A DNA stretch of 42,605 nucleotides from a virus. The position numbers and the translations under genes were made by a program. Location: IMG/VR virus record IMGVR_UViG_3300049043_000080, positions 1-42,605 of that record. The stretch is one strand, 5' to 3'. The notes under the pieces are model-generated. The model was not told the DNA's origin and made no database searches. It saw only the letters and a list, made by a program, of their open reading frames with translations. Below are positions 20,587-28,046 of this stretch, piece by piece (the stretch's first letter is position 1; each line of letters starts with the position of its first letter).

Positions 20587-21187
20587 CGACCTGTTTCCGA
20601 AGCTCTAAGTTCTGGAGGATAGCTTTGAAGGTTTCTCCGGCTTCGATGGTCTGATCAACCTTTAGCGGGTTCTCTGCGTCCCCTGCTAGTTGCACCCGAT
20701 CACCGTAACGCTTGGGGTTCCATTTTGCCAGTAGCTTCAGGCCAATCTCAGCCTTGGCTTTCTGCCACTGGACATAACCGGAATCAACCCTGCCGCCACC
20801 TTCAGACAGGATTCGCTCAGGCTCCTGATTCATGTCCAACCAGATTTGCTCTGCTATTGCGTCTTGACCAACTTCTCGTGCTCGCGCGATTGCTGCGGAA
20901 AGACCGACGCCCCTACCAAAAGCCAAAGCTTCGTCATCCCTATACATCCAATCGTATACGGTTCGCCATTCTGGGAATCCGTCTTGTCTGCATATCTCGC
21001 GCAATGGAATACCTTCTGCCAACATTTGACACATATGCTGGGCGATCTCTGGGGTGTATTTGCTGGGTCTACCCGTTTTGCGGGCTTCTGGGGCGTTTTG
21101 GGGCGTTGATGCACCCTTACCCTCAACCGAGTGGTTTGCGCGGCTTGTAGCCCGTTTGCGGGGCTCGTTTTCAGTTGTTTCCGGCAT
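20579..21187 (-). CDS. terS: Terminase small subunit
   Basis: An intact 202-residue frame. After a disordered basic start (MPETTENEPRKRATSRANHS) there is a helix-turn-helix region: GRPSKYTPEIAQHMCQMLAE, GIPLREICRQDGFPEWRTVY, DW. The C-terminal part YVQWQKAKAEIGLKLLAKWN is helical and may oligomerise. Small subunits bind the packaging site and hand DNA to TerL, whose ATG overlaps this stop. It opens the late operon; a gap of about 90 bases separates it from the gene upstream. Confidence 0.85.
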   Translation of the reverse strand: MPETTENEPRKRATSRANHSVEGKGASTPQNAPEARKTGRPSKYTPEIAQHMCQMLAEGIPLREICRQDGFPEWRTVYDWMYRDDEALAFGRGVGLSAAIARAREVGQDAIAEQIWLDMNQEPERILSEGGGRVDSGYVQWQKAKAEIGLKLLAKWNPKRYGDRVQLAGDAENPLKVDQTIEAGETFKAILQNLELRKQVDE

Positions 21188-21276
21188 GACCGTATTCCAG
21201 AACTGTAAGTAAGGTGCCAGATTACAACAAAGTTGCGGTTATAGAAAGATTGTTGGCGGCGCACCGGGGTCGGGGC
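21188..21276. promoter_or_regulatory. Intergenic gap before the late operon
   Basis: An 89-base non-coding stretch between the hypothetical gene ending at 21277 and terS. On the minus strand it opens with CGGTAAGCCCCGACCCCGGT, GC-rich, then becomes AT-rich near terS. I found no convincing -35/-10 pair, so a late promoter here is only possible. Confidence 0.3.
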
Positions 21277-21774
21277 TTACCGATTCCCTCCCGGCGCTTG
21301 GCAGTAGTACGGTACTCCGTCCATGCCCTGCCCCGCCAACATCCTCAATTGTATCAGAACGGAAGTTCCTCGTTCCTCTTCGATTGTGACGTTTAGCTGA
21401 TTGCTTTCCATGATGTCATACAGTCGCTTGTTGATGCGAAAGGCTCTCCGGTGCATGGAAGTGTAGTGATTGATGATGTTGGGGCCGTCGTTTGCCATGA
21501 GTTCTAAGAGCTTCCTGCGGAACTGCCCCGGGTCGAAGTCTAGCCAAGCAGCGTATTCATTCAGCCCTGCAACACGATCATCGAAGAGGAACCGCATGGC
21601 AGTGTAGACGTTCGTTCGCATCCGGGTGTTGCCGTAGTAAGTGAACCCTTTCGTCTTGATGTCCTTTTTGTCGGGGGTGGCGCAGCCGTCTTGCACTGCC
21701 AGCAGGATCACTTGACTCAGCAGGGCTTTCTCGGGGCTTGCGGATTTCTCGTACATTTCGACGTTCAGCAGCAT
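21277..21774 (-). CDS. Hypothetical protein upstream of terS
   Basis: An intact 165-residue frame, MLLNVEMYEKSASPEKALLS to GVPYYCQAPGGNR. Contains YYGNTRMRTNVYTAMRFLFD and YAAWLDFDPGQFRRKLLELM, helical and suggestive of a DNA-binding helical domain; I do not recognise the family with confidence. A good ribosome site (TGAGGAACTT) precedes the ATG. Its place as last early gene before the terminase would suit a late regulator, which is speculation. Confidence 0.6.
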   Translation of the reverse strand: MLLNVEMYEKSASPEKALLSQVILLAVQDGCATPDKKDIKTKGFTYYGNTRMRTNVYTAMRFLFDDRVAGLNEYAAWLDFDPGQFRRKLLELMANDGPNIINHYTSMHRRAFRINKRLYDIMESNQLNVTIEEERGTSVLIQLRMLAGQGMDGVPYYCQAPGGNR

Positions 21775-21781
21775 AAGTTCC

Positions 21782-21907
21782 TCAGATGAAAAAGATGATC
21801 AGACAGAAGACGATGAATCCTGCGAATGCAGCAAGCTCCCAGAGCCTTGCGAGCCGCTGGGAGCGTTGAACCCTCGCGTGAAGGGCTTCGATCTCTCGGG
21901 GAGTCAT
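21782..21907 (-). CDS. Tiny single-pass membrane protein (41 aa)
   Basis: MTPREIEALHARVQRSQRLA followed by RLWELAAFAGFIVFCLIIFF and a final Ile. An amphipathic charged N-terminal helix and one C-terminal transmembrane segment. Its ATG overlaps the TGA of the upstream gene (ATGA) and its TGA lies seven bases before the next ATG, so it is firmly embedded in a translation-coupled set. Candidates are a small holin or a membrane-targeted inhibitor; nothing proves either. Confidence 0.6.
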   Translation of the reverse strand: MTPREIEALHARVQRSQRLARLWELAAFAGFIVFCLIIFFI

Positions 21908-22225
21908 ACGGTGTCTTTTGCGAGGCGCTCTGCAAGCTCGGCAATCATGTCGTGACGCATATCCTTGTCATTGCGGCCTTGCTGCATGGCGAACTCGGCT
22001 GCGTCGTCCTCGCTGATCCGATTCTTGATGATCAACTGCTCAAACTTCTTGAGGGCTTTGTCCATGAACTCGTGCTGGAGATGGTCGAGCATTTCGTCTG
22101 CGCTCATGTCGTCGAGCATCTGCTCGGCGTCATCCCACACGCGCTCGATTCTGCGTCTTGTTCGTCATACGCGATGTCGGCACTGTAGTCATGCTCGGAG
22201 CACTGTTCTGGTAGTAAAGTTTCAT
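21904..22225 (-). CDS. Acidic helical hypothetical protein
   Basis: Starts MKLYYQNS at 22225 with AAAGGATTTAAC before it. A frameshift near 22150-22180 leads to WDDAEQMLDDMSADEMLDHL, FEQLIIKNRISEDDAAEFAM and the end IAELAERLAKDTV. About 107 residues, strongly acidic and helical. Strong acidity is a feature of several small phage DNA-mimic or host-takeover proteins, but there is no family evidence. Confidence 0.6.
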
Positions 22226-22419
22226 GTTAAATCCTTTCGCTTTCGGTTCGTTTCATCTACGGAATGGTTTCTCGAACGCTTGCTGCCACTCAATGGGAAC
22301 ATCGGAACTGGCGTTGGCAACACGCCGACACGATGCAACTTGTGCTTAAAGCTCGCCCAGCCTCCGACCCGCAGGGATCGGATGTAGGCCACTGTGGGTG
22401 CGATACGATGCTTGCTCAT
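22222..22419 (-). CDS. Small basic protein behind promoter cassette 1
   Basis: MSKHRIAPTVAYIRSLRVGG, then WASFKHKLHRVGVL. The 3' end is ambiguous: as read the frame ends NRKRKDLT with a TGA overlapping the next ATG. The alternative frame gives DVPIEWQQAFEKPFRR and stops at 22253, which looks more protein-like and leaves the next gene's ribosome site free. A sigma70-type promoter lies at 22465-22492, about 45 bases upstream. Function unknown. Confidence 0.5.
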   Translation of the reverse strand: MSKHRIAPTVAYIRSLRVGGWASFKHKLHRVGVLPTPVPMFPLSGSKRSRNHSVDETNRKRKDLT

Positions 22420-22464
22420 TTCGCTTTCCTTCGCTGTTGCCCTGCACGTTGGCATGGCTACTGA

Positions 22465-22492
22465 ATCATAGCACGATGATTAGTGGTGTCAA
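22465..22492 (-). promoter_or_regulatory. Promoter cassette 1
   Basis: Minus strand: TTGACA (22492-22487), 16 bases ending ATCATCGTGC, then TATGAT (22470-22465). A consensus -35, an extended -10 (TGC before the hexamer) and the shared spacer ending CATCGTGC. It drives the gene starting at 22419. Unlike the other five copies, I see no CGGTC/GACCG inverted repeat after it. Confidence 0.8.
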
Positions 22493-22533
22493 CGGGTCGC
22501 CGACTGAGGGGGAAACCGGTATCGTTCCATTTT

Positions 22534-22762
22534 TTACACAACCTGCATTTTGGGACGCTGGATGATCGTCTGCTCGACACCGGGCGCAGTAAAACGTATG
22601 CTCTTTGATGGTCGCTTTGACCGCCGACCGCGTCTCCCTGCGTGGCCCGGATCAGACTGCCCACGATAGCGACGCTGGACGTTACCCTCGGGCGTCCGGG
22701 CAATCGTCATCCATGTAACACCGTCGAGCTCTCCAGACGGCACCACGCGCTCGACGGGAAGC

Positions 22763-22773
<11 letters not shown>
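22534..22773 (-). CDS. Small protein with probable zinc-finger end, frame uncertain
   Basis: From GTG 22773 the frame reads LELPVERVVPSGELDGVTWM, then TIARTPEGNVQRRYRGQSDP and becomes Arg-rich. Another frame of the same DNA (about 22.53-22.62 kb) reads EHTFYCARCRADDHPASQNA, a Cys-X2-Cys pair that looks native, so a frameshift is likely. The start overlaps the previous stop. Probably a small zinc-binding phage protein; low certainty on both ends. Confidence 0.4.
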
Positions 22774-23373
<600 letters not shown>

Positions 23374-23395
23374 TTCGCTAGTTCCTTTCACTGAT

Positions 23396-23447
23396 CCGGT
23401 CAGAAGTAGACCGTAAGCGAATCATAGCACAATGTTTGAGGGCGCAA
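23396..23447 (-). promoter_or_regulatory. Promoter cassette 2 with inverted repeat
   Basis: Minus strand: TTGCGC (23447-23442), 15 bases ending ACATTGTGC, TATGAT (23426-23421); then CGGTC-TACTTCT-GACCG just downstream, then GTGAAAGGAACTAGCGAAATG. The spacer is one base shorter than in the other copies, possibly a read error. It drives the zinc-ribbon gene. Confidence 0.75.
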
Positions 23448-23464
23448 GCCCCCCGTTCCGTTTT

Positions 23465-23683
23465 TTATCGTTTGATTTTCAAGCAGATCGCAATTCCGGC
23501 TTCTGCCTCGCTGCGCGTCAACAAGCCACGCCGAGTCGCTGCGTCGAATGCGGCACGAATCGTTGCTGGAAAGGTGGATGTGGGTGACCCCCCCATTCTG
23601 CAAATCTGATCCAATATCTTATCATCGGTCAGTTTCTTTACTGTATAACCGGCAGGAACTGTAAACGCTACGGGGGCGGGCAT
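23465..23683 (-). CDS. Small hypothetical protein (72 aa)
   Basis: MPAPVAFTVPAGYTVKKLTD, then DKILDQICRMGGSP and ending AEAGIAICLKIKR, an intact frame with a strong ribosome site (GAGGAGAACAAAA). The helical middle might be a small DNA-binding fold. Second gene of the unit started by promoter cassette 3. Family not recognised. Confidence 0.55.
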   Translation of the reverse strand: MPAPVAFTVPAGYTVKKLTDDKILDQICRMGGSPTSTFPATIRAAFDAATRRGLLTRSEAEAGIAICLKIKR

Positions 23684-23695
23684 TTTTTGTTCTCC

Positions 23696-23869
23696 TCAGT
23701 TCGACAAGCTTGCAGCAGCAGCGTTGATGCTGGCAGCGTAGAAGCTGATGATGTTGGGCTTCGCCACGGACTTGCCGCTGACATGAAAAACCTCGAGGCG
23801 CGGTCGCCCGTAATGCCGGTCGGTAATACTTGCCAACGCGTTTTCGCACTGCTCGGTGATGTAGGTCAT
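23696..23869 (-). CDS. Small hypothetical protein (57 aa)
   Basis: An intact frame MTYITEQCENALASITDRHY to YAASINAAAASLSN, starting about 20 bases below the inverted repeat of promoter cassette 3 with AAAAGGAAC before the ATG. Twelve bases separate it from the following gene, so they form an operon. No recognisable motif. Confidence 0.55.
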   Translation of the reverse strand: MTYITEQCENALASITDRHYGRPRLEVFHVSGKSVAKPNIISFYAASINAAAASLSN

Positions 23870-23891
23870 GATCGCTGTTCCTTTTGTTGTC

Positions 23892-23944
23892 CGGTCTAAT
23901 CGTTGACCGTAGGCGCATCATAGCACGATGCTAGACCCCTGCAA
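23892..23944 (-). promoter_or_regulatory. Promoter cassette 3 with inverted repeat
   Basis: Minus strand: TTGCAG (23944-23939), 16 bases ending CATCGTGC, TATGAT (23922-23917), then CGGTC-AACGATTA-GACCG (23909-23892) and a leader ending AAAAGGAAC. Same architecture as the other copies. It drives the genes at 23869 and 23683. Confidence 0.8.
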
Positions 23945-23982
23945 GAAAAGTTTTTAAATCGCGTTCCGTTTTTCTATAGCTT

Positions 23983-24120
23983 CTATGGATGCCTTCTGTT
24001 GAGGGCTGCTTTCCTAAGCAGGCTCATCTCGTCATCCGTCTCTGACGTATCGGCTTGACCATACAGGGAGTCAAGCTCCCGTATCTGCTCCAGCAGGCGT
24101 TGAGCTTCCTCGTCAGTCAC
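23983..24120 (-). CDS. Very small coiled-coil protein (45 aa), GTG start
   Basis: GTG at 24118-24120 overlaps the last codons of the upstream gene. The product VTDEEAQRLLEQIRELDSLY, then GQADTSETDDEMSLLRKAAL and ending NRRHP, is a charged amphipathic helix. The open frame of exactly 46 codons with coupled start supports a real gene. Function unknown. Confidence 0.5.
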   Translation of the reverse strand: MTDEEAQRLLEQIRELDSLYGQADTSETDDEMSLLRKAALNRRHP

Positions 24121-24383
24121 CGTTGTCCCGGTACTTCATGCTGCATCCCTTCAGCTTGTCTGAGATCAGCGTCTCGAGCGTGGCTTCGCTCCGAGGATGT
24201 CGGCATAGCTGATGCCTTGCGCCGACAGTTCACGCTTAACTGCTTCCCGACACCACCGTACCTTCCGGGCCTGCTCCGGGGTGACGCACCGGGGGTTCGC
24301 AAGCGAGTGAAACGCCTGACTACTTTCAGCACTTTGAGCAGACCCATGCATTGCCACTCCGGTTTGTTTTTTGAGCCACGCAT
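24113..24383 (-). CDS. Hypothetical protein, helical
   Basis: The ATG at 24383 overlaps the previous stop (TGATG). One base error soon after the start, then GVAMHGSAQSAESSQAFHSL, CVTPEQARKVRWCREAVKRE, LSAQGISYADILG; a second error, then ETLISDKLKGCSMKYRDNGD and a stop at 24113-24115. About 90 residues. The TPEQARKVRWCREAV helix and ISYADI stretch hint at a small DNA-binding fold, unproven. Confidence 0.5.
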
Positions 24384-24573
24384 CAAATCTTCGCCAGCAA
24401 CTCGCGCCTTGTCTGTGTCATGATTTTTGTGTAGTCGCCAGTCATGATCGAACCAACTGTCGGTTCCAGTGTCCCCAGCAACGCGTTATCATCGATGTCA
24501 TCCCTCCAGATCCTGATGCCACGGTATTCATACCAACCGCGATGACCAGAGGGGTGCTTTTTACTGAGTGCAT
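24383..24573 (-). CDS. Small hypothetical protein (WYEYRGIRI type)
   Basis: Starts at ATG 24573 (leader ACGAAAGGAACAATC); an error in the A5 run shifts the frame, after which it reads KKHPSGHRGWYEYRGIRIWR, DDIDDNALLGTLEP and ends QTRRELLAKI. About 64 residues. The YEYRGIRI pattern is typical of small beta-rich phage proteins of unknown role. A UUCG-loop hairpin precedes it. Confidence 0.55.
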
Positions 24574-24591
24574 GATTGTTCCTTTCGTTGA

Positions 24592-24609
24592 CGGGGGCCG
24601 AAGCCCCCG
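24592..24609 (-). terminator. UUCG-loop hairpin between small genes
   Basis: CGGGGGC-TTCG-GCCCCCG on the minus strand, a perfect 7-bp stem, six bases after the stop of the gene ending at 24615. No U tract follows, so it may act as a partial terminator, an RNA 3'-end protector or a processing signal. Confidence 0.5.
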
Positions 24610-24614
24610 GTTGA

Positions 24615-24827
24615 TCACAGGTAGATTTTGACTTGTGTGACACAAGACCTTGACGTTCCAGCTTTAACCTTTGCCACAGTGTCAAAACCCTTGACGCCGC
24701 ATCCAAGATCGTCTGAAAAGTCCCAACCCCTCGCCAACGTGACGATGATGCTGCTGCCGTGTTCGCGCTCATCGTCAATGTGAGAAATCCATCGACGGGT
24801 TTCGAGCAACTTATCCAGTGTCTTCAT
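24615..24827 (-). CDS. Small hypothetical protein (70 aa)
   Basis: An intact frame MKTLDKLLETRRWISHIDDE, EREHGSSIIVTLARGWDFSD, ending SCVTQVKIYL. Mixed alpha/beta. It is preceded by promoter cassette 4, an inverted repeat and the stereotyped leader AAAGGAACTAGCGAAATG. Homologues I recall are small early phage proteins of unknown function. Confidence 0.6.
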   Translation of the reverse strand: MKTLDKLLETRRWISHIDDEREHGSSIIVTLARGWDFSDDLGCGVKGFDTVAKVKAGTSRSCVTQVKIYL

Positions 24828-24850
24828 TTCGCTAGTTCCTTTCGTTGTTA

Positions 24851-24900
24851 CGGTAAACTCGACCGTGACTCAATTATAGCACGATGATTGGGATCGCGAA
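24851..24900 (-). promoter_or_regulatory. Promoter cassette 4 with inverted repeat
   Basis: Minus strand: TTCGCG (24900-24895, weak -35), 16 bases ending ATCATCGTGC, a perfect TATAAT (24878-24873), then CGGT-CGAGTTT-ACCG (24865-24851). The leader ends GAAAGGAACTAGCGAAATG. It drives the gene at 24827. Confidence 0.8.
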
Positions 24901-24933
24901 ATAAACTTTTTAATCGTTGTGCTTGCCCTGAGG

Positions 24934-24950
24934 TGGGGGCTATGCCCCCA
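24934..24950 (-). terminator. GC hairpin after a small gene
   Basis: TGGGGGC-ATA-GCCCCCA on the minus strand, four bases after the stop codon of the gene ending at 24955 and upstream of promoter cassette 4. The stem is perfect (7 bp) but no U tract follows at once. It separates two transcription units. Confidence 0.5.
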
Positions 24951-24954
24951 ATCC

Positions 24955-25227
24955 CTACTTAGCCTCGACCTTGAGGGTGAAGCGGGCGCTGGTCTTCGTA
25001 TTCTCGGCAATCACGGTTGCCGGAATCGCCAGTTGTTTGGCAATCGCTTTCCAGTCCACGGTGCTGACGTTAGACTCAACGACAGGGTCGTAAGCACTGC
25101 CGTCCCACCGACCAGCTGTCTCCGAGGCATTCGCCTCGTCCTTGATCGCGTCTTTGATCTTCTTAGCGCGGGCCTCGAGGACGGCGATCTCCGCTAGGAT
25201 GGCACCAAGCTCGTCAATCTGGTTCAT
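24955..25227 (-). CDS. Small coiled-coil protein (90 aa)
   Basis: An intact frame MNQIDELGAILAEIAVLEAR, KIKDAIKDEANA, GRWDGSAYDPVVESNVSTVD, ending KTSARFTLKVEAK. An N-terminal coiled coil with a C-terminal beta segment, an arrangement resembling small phage proteins found beside recombination or DNA-protection genes. Preceded by promoter cassette 5. No firm family. Confidence 0.6.
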   Translation of the reverse strand: MNQIDELGAILAEIAVLEARAKKIKDAIKDEANASETAGRWDGSAYDPVVESNVSTVDWKAIAKQLAIPATVIAENTKTSARFTLKVEAK

Positions 25228-25249
25228 TTCGCTGTTCCTTTCTGTTGTC

Positions 25250-25297
25250 CGGTCAGAGACCTGAAGCGAATCTTAGCACAATGCTTACGGTCTGCAA
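25250..25297 (-). promoter_or_regulatory. Promoter cassette 5 with inverted repeat
   Basis: Minus strand: TTGCAG (25297-25292), 16 bases ending GCATTGTGC, TAAGAT (25275-25270), then AGGTC-TCT-GACCG (about 25262-25250) and a leader with AGAAAGGAACAGCGAAATG. It drives the gene at 25227. Confidence 0.78.
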
Positions 25298-25318
25298 GCC
25301 CTTTTGCAAAAAATATTT

Positions 25319-26097
25319 TTATTGGGTTTGCTCGCTCGATAGCTTGCCTGCATCAAGGATTTTGTTGGCAGCAGCGAAGATTTTCATGGCTGACTTGTCG
25401 CTGATCTTGTTGCCTGCCAGCCAGCCTCTGATGTAGCCACGGCCTCGGTCAGCCCTGGGCAGATCAAGCAAGCTGCACAGGATGTAGGCAACCGCTTCGG
25501 CTTCGACTTCCCGGGTGTCCGAGGGGTATGCTCGTCGGTCATCGTGCCTTCCTTTGTGTGACCAAGGACGATGTGCGCGATCTCATGGAAACGGGTTTTG
25601 TGGGGGAACGCAGCAACAGGGTTGATTGCGACGCCATCGGCTTGCGCGTAACCCTGACAGTTGCCGTCGATCAGATCATAGTGCTTCTCGCTGATGCCAA
25701 GCTTTGCCATTGCCGCGCCAGCATCCCCACTCGGCAGTCTTGACTTCGTTTGCGTAGTCTTTGCCTTCGGTCTGGCTCAGAACGAACCAGTTGTTCTTCA
25801 TGACGAACATCTGAAAAATGTCGTCGGTTTTGTTGCCGTCGGCGTCTTTCTTGTTGATCGTTACCGGCATGACCAAAGCAATGGCTTTCTGGCCCTTCTG
25901 CACTTGCCGACCGAGTTCCGACCAACGCTTGTAGGTGGCAAATCGGGCCGAGTTTCGATCTTGCGCGATCGCACTGCGCCCACGCCAACAGTTGATTGCC
26001 GATGCTGTAACCGTGAAAGGCTTTGTACGCACCGGAGATCATTCCGGGTTTGTTGACTGCATCGCTAAGAAGCTTGCTGAAAGTTCCCCTTGTCCAT
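25319..26097 (-). CDS. ArdC-like antirestriction protein with zinc metallopeptidase domain
   Basis: Repaired across about four indels from MDKG at 26097 to KILDAGKLSSEQTQ (stop 25319-25321), about 259 residues. The N-terminal ArdC-type ssDNA-binding domain: AFHGYSIGNQLLAWAQ, FATYKRWSELGRQVQKGQKA, IALVMPVTI. The C-terminal zincin: CQGYAQADGVAINPVAAFPH, TRFHEIAHIVLGHT with HEIAH as the HExxH zinc site, then EAEAVAYI.CSLLDLP. ArdC proteins protect incoming DNA from restriction; phage forms usually carry such a peptidase. It has its own promoter cassette 6, so early expression is likely. Confidence 0.82.
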
Positions 26098-26118
26098 CGC
26101 TAGTTCCTTTTCGCTGAT

Positions 26119-26171
26119 CCGGTCGAATCGGTGACCGTGGGCGAACTATAGCACGATGATTCTGGGTGTCA
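26119..26171 (-). promoter_or_regulatory. Promoter cassette 6 with inverted repeat (ArdC-like gene)
   Basis: Minus strand: TTGACA (26171-26166), 16 bases ending ATCATCGTGC, TATAGT (26149-26144), then CGGTC-ACCGATTC-GACCG (26136-26119) and AAAAGGAACTAGCGATGG. It has the best overall match to consensus among the six copies. Confidence 0.85.
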
Positions 26172-26183
26172 ACAACTTTTTTT

Positions 26184-26632
26184 TTAGGGGTTTTCCCCTA
26201 GTAACTTTTTTGCATCATCAAGCAAGTCGAACTCGTCGAACCCGTAGACTTTTGCGAACCCCTTCGTACCAAGCCCATGCAGCCCCTTAGAGCCTCTGTG
26301 ATGGTCTGGGCATAGGGGCATAGCATCAAGGTGGCTAGAGCGCCTTCCAGCCCCTGTTCCGGCCCTTCTGCGGTGTATCTCAACCGGCCCGGGATCATGC
26401 GGCCCATAAATCCGGCGGCAGACCAGACATCCGTAGTTCTGCCAGTCGGGATAGATGTCGCTTCTCTTCTGCGTTCACTGCCGCTGCCGCCAGAGACTAT
26501 TGCGCTCAACATGGCATTTCTTGCAGACCGACCGGGGGCGCTTGTTGCTGTTCAGAAAAAAGTTGTCATCGGGGAACCGCTGCTTGGCTAGTCTTGCACA
26601 TCCTTCAGAGGCGACTCAACTTTGGGCCACAT
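26184..26632 (-). CDS. RefA-like HNH nuclease (RecA-dependent type)
   Basis: Start ATG 26632 (MWPKVESPLKDVQD), an error, then RFPDDNFFLNSNKRPRSVCK with a C-X2-C pair (SVCKKCHVERN). After another error: YPDWQNYGCLVCRRIYGPHD, PVEIHRRRAGTGAGRRSSHL, AMPLCPDHHRGSKGLHGLGT and KVYGFDEFDLLDDAKKLLGE. The EIH..R, PLCPDHHRG..GLHGLG pattern matches the phage P1 RefA family, HNH nucleases that cut within RecA-made displacement loops. About 150 residues. The start overlaps the upstream stop. Confidence 0.75.
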
Positions 26633-26960
26633 TGTCTTTTTCCTTCAGTTTGTCTGAGATTGCTCGATAAAAACTCAAAATCCCGTAGTTTTTTCCACCG
26701 CTATACAAATGCTTGTCTGCCAGATGCGTAAACTTCCATGTCAGGAAGCCCGACCCATTCGCGCTTGTTAAGTTTGCAAATGCCGCACATACACTCGATC
26801 TGTTCCGGTGCGCCCAGTGCGGCTGGCAATCGTAGTGCTTCCCGAAGCATCTCAATCTCTCGTCGAGCAGCGTGTTCTCGTTCCGTCTTTGGCACTCGTG
26901 AGTCCATCAACTGTTCAATGAGTTCACTTGTGCGGTGTTGGCTTGTTTGGCTTCGTTCAT
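26616..26960 (-). CDS. Hypothetical protein with CMCGIC motif
   Basis: MNEAKQANTAQ, an error, then SELIEQLMDSRVPKTEREHA, REIEMLREALRLPAALGAPE, CMCGICKLNKREW; another error, then KFTHLADKHLYSGGKNYGIL and YRAISDKLKEKDNVAQS. About 114 residues. The Cys-X-Cys-X2-Cys cluster may bind metal. Good ribosome site (AAGGAGACCAC). It sits between a run of small phage genes and the HNH gene. Confidence 0.5.
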
Positions 26961-27231
26961 GTGGTCTCCTTTTTGAAGTAAAGTGGCCTGTAACGTTAAA
27001 CCCCTTCTGCCGCTGGATGTCAGTCCCATGATTCGTGCGTAATCCAGTTTCGAATACAGTTGTCTCGATTATCAGGATCAGAAGTCGTACATCCACGCCA
27101 CCGGCTTCAGGCTCCGGTGCGTCGAGTGCTGCGCGGAGGTGGTAACTGCTACATCAAACAATTTAACACTGCTGTTAGCCTGATAATCCCTCCAACGCCT
27201 CCAGCGCCAGCTTCATTGCTTCGCGGCTCAT
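26957..27231 (-). CDS. Small phage protein of the PVAWMY type
   Basis: MSREAMKLALEALEGLSG at 27231, then frame errors, LKPVAWMYDF, DPDNRDNCIRNWITHESWD and a C-terminal PLYFKKETT whose stop overlaps the next ATG. The order (M..EA..LALEALE .. PVAWMY .. PLY) is that of a widespread family of small phage proteins of unknown function. About 90 residues. Its first residues repeat those of the preceding gene (MSREA-K). Confidence 0.55.
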
Positions 27232-27480
27232 TCCACCCTCTCGTATGTCATTTCAAAAATGTCGGGGCTTCGCACGGGGTAATGCTCTTCCCTTTATGCC
27301 CGTGATTACCCGATCGCCCGGAGTCACATAGTGGAATGCCCTCTGAAGTGTGAATTCTGCCGATCACTGGGGTCAGCAGGATGCATGCGCGACAACGGGC
27401 TGATCTCCGTCTTCTGAACGACTCGCGTTGCCTCAATGACAACCTGGTTTCTTTCTAAACTTAATCGCTTCGCGGCTCAT
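27228..27480 (-). CDS. Small phage protein of the PGD-ITGIKGE-PDIFE family
   Basis: MSREAIKFRKKPVVIEATRV is recovered after correcting the A/T runs. Later TPGDRVITGIKG and, after one frame change, EEHYPVRSPDIFEMTYERVE. This is the ubiquitous phage protein (KFRKKPVVIEA ... PGD.II.G.KGE.YP..PDIFE.TYE) whose role is unknown. About 84 residues. Stop overlaps the next gene's ATG (ATGA). Confidence 0.65.
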
Positions 27481-27825
27481 TTCTCCCTCCTCGCAACCAA
27501 CGAACCTTCTCTGATTCTCTAGGCCGAGCGCCATCTTGATCAGGTCTTGCCCAAGTGAACTCCACGACATCGCTCGTGTGTATGCCGTACCGAAGTCTCA
27601 TTTCTTTACCTCGCTCGCCTGCTATCATCGCTGCTGCTGCCAGCGTTACCCATGCCATCCATCCCGGCTTTCTCAACTGCAAGCCGCACACGCTTCACGT
27701 TCTGTTTCGACAGCCTTCAGCACCGCCTCGTCGATTAAATCTTTGTAGGCGCTTTCCACGCAGTCCGTAAAAGTTTTTGTAACGTGCGCTTCCCACTGTT
27801 TCTTTGTCATGGGCTTATTTGGCAT
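27461..27825 (-). CDS. Small hypothetical protein, possibly two genes
   Basis: MPNKPMTKKQWEAHVTKTFT, then CVESAYKDLIDEAVLKAVET, EREACAA; after a frameshift AAAAMIAGERGKE and, in frame, MRLRYGIHTSDVVEFTWARP to GGRNEPRSD. The EREACA...AA.AI..RGKE part is typical of a small phage protein family. MRLRYG may be the start of a separate ~46-residue gene (leader GAGGTAAAGAA). Good ribosome site GAAGAGGAATAAAA before the first ATG. Confidence 0.5.
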
Positions 27826-28036
27826 TTTTATTCCTCTTCAACATTTCTATTCCTTTCTCCGTTAACTTAATCATGACAACCGGCTTGCCTTTATGTTTTT
27901 TGTATTCGGAAGTTTCAATCAATTTGCGACGCTTCAATGACCAATATGTAATCCAACTCGACGGGCGTTCGTTGAATAGTTTGAATCCCCATCCCTTCTC
28001 AAACATCCTCAACATAAACAATTGATGTTCTGTCAT
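27815..28036 (-). CDS. Small winged-helix-like protein (73 aa)
   Basis: An intact frame MTEHQLFMLRMFEKGWGFKL, WITYWSLKRRKLIETSEYKK, GKPVVMIKLTEKGIEMLKRN. Two helices followed by a beta hairpin and LTEKGIEML are typical of a winged-helix fold as in phage and MarR-like regulators. Likely DNA-binding. It overlaps the next gene by eleven bases. Confidence 0.6.
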   Translation of the reverse strand: MTEHQLFMLRMFEKGWGFKLFNERPSSWITYWSLKRRKLIETSEYKKHKGKPVVMIKLTEKGIEMLKRNKNAK

Positions 28037-28046
28037 AGTTCACCAA

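Noticed and set aside
26184-26205. Terminator AGGGGAAAACCCCT after the HNH gene
   Set aside because: On the minus strand the palindrome is followed by A residues, not U, and it lies at the end of the coding frame; it also abuts promoter cassette 6.
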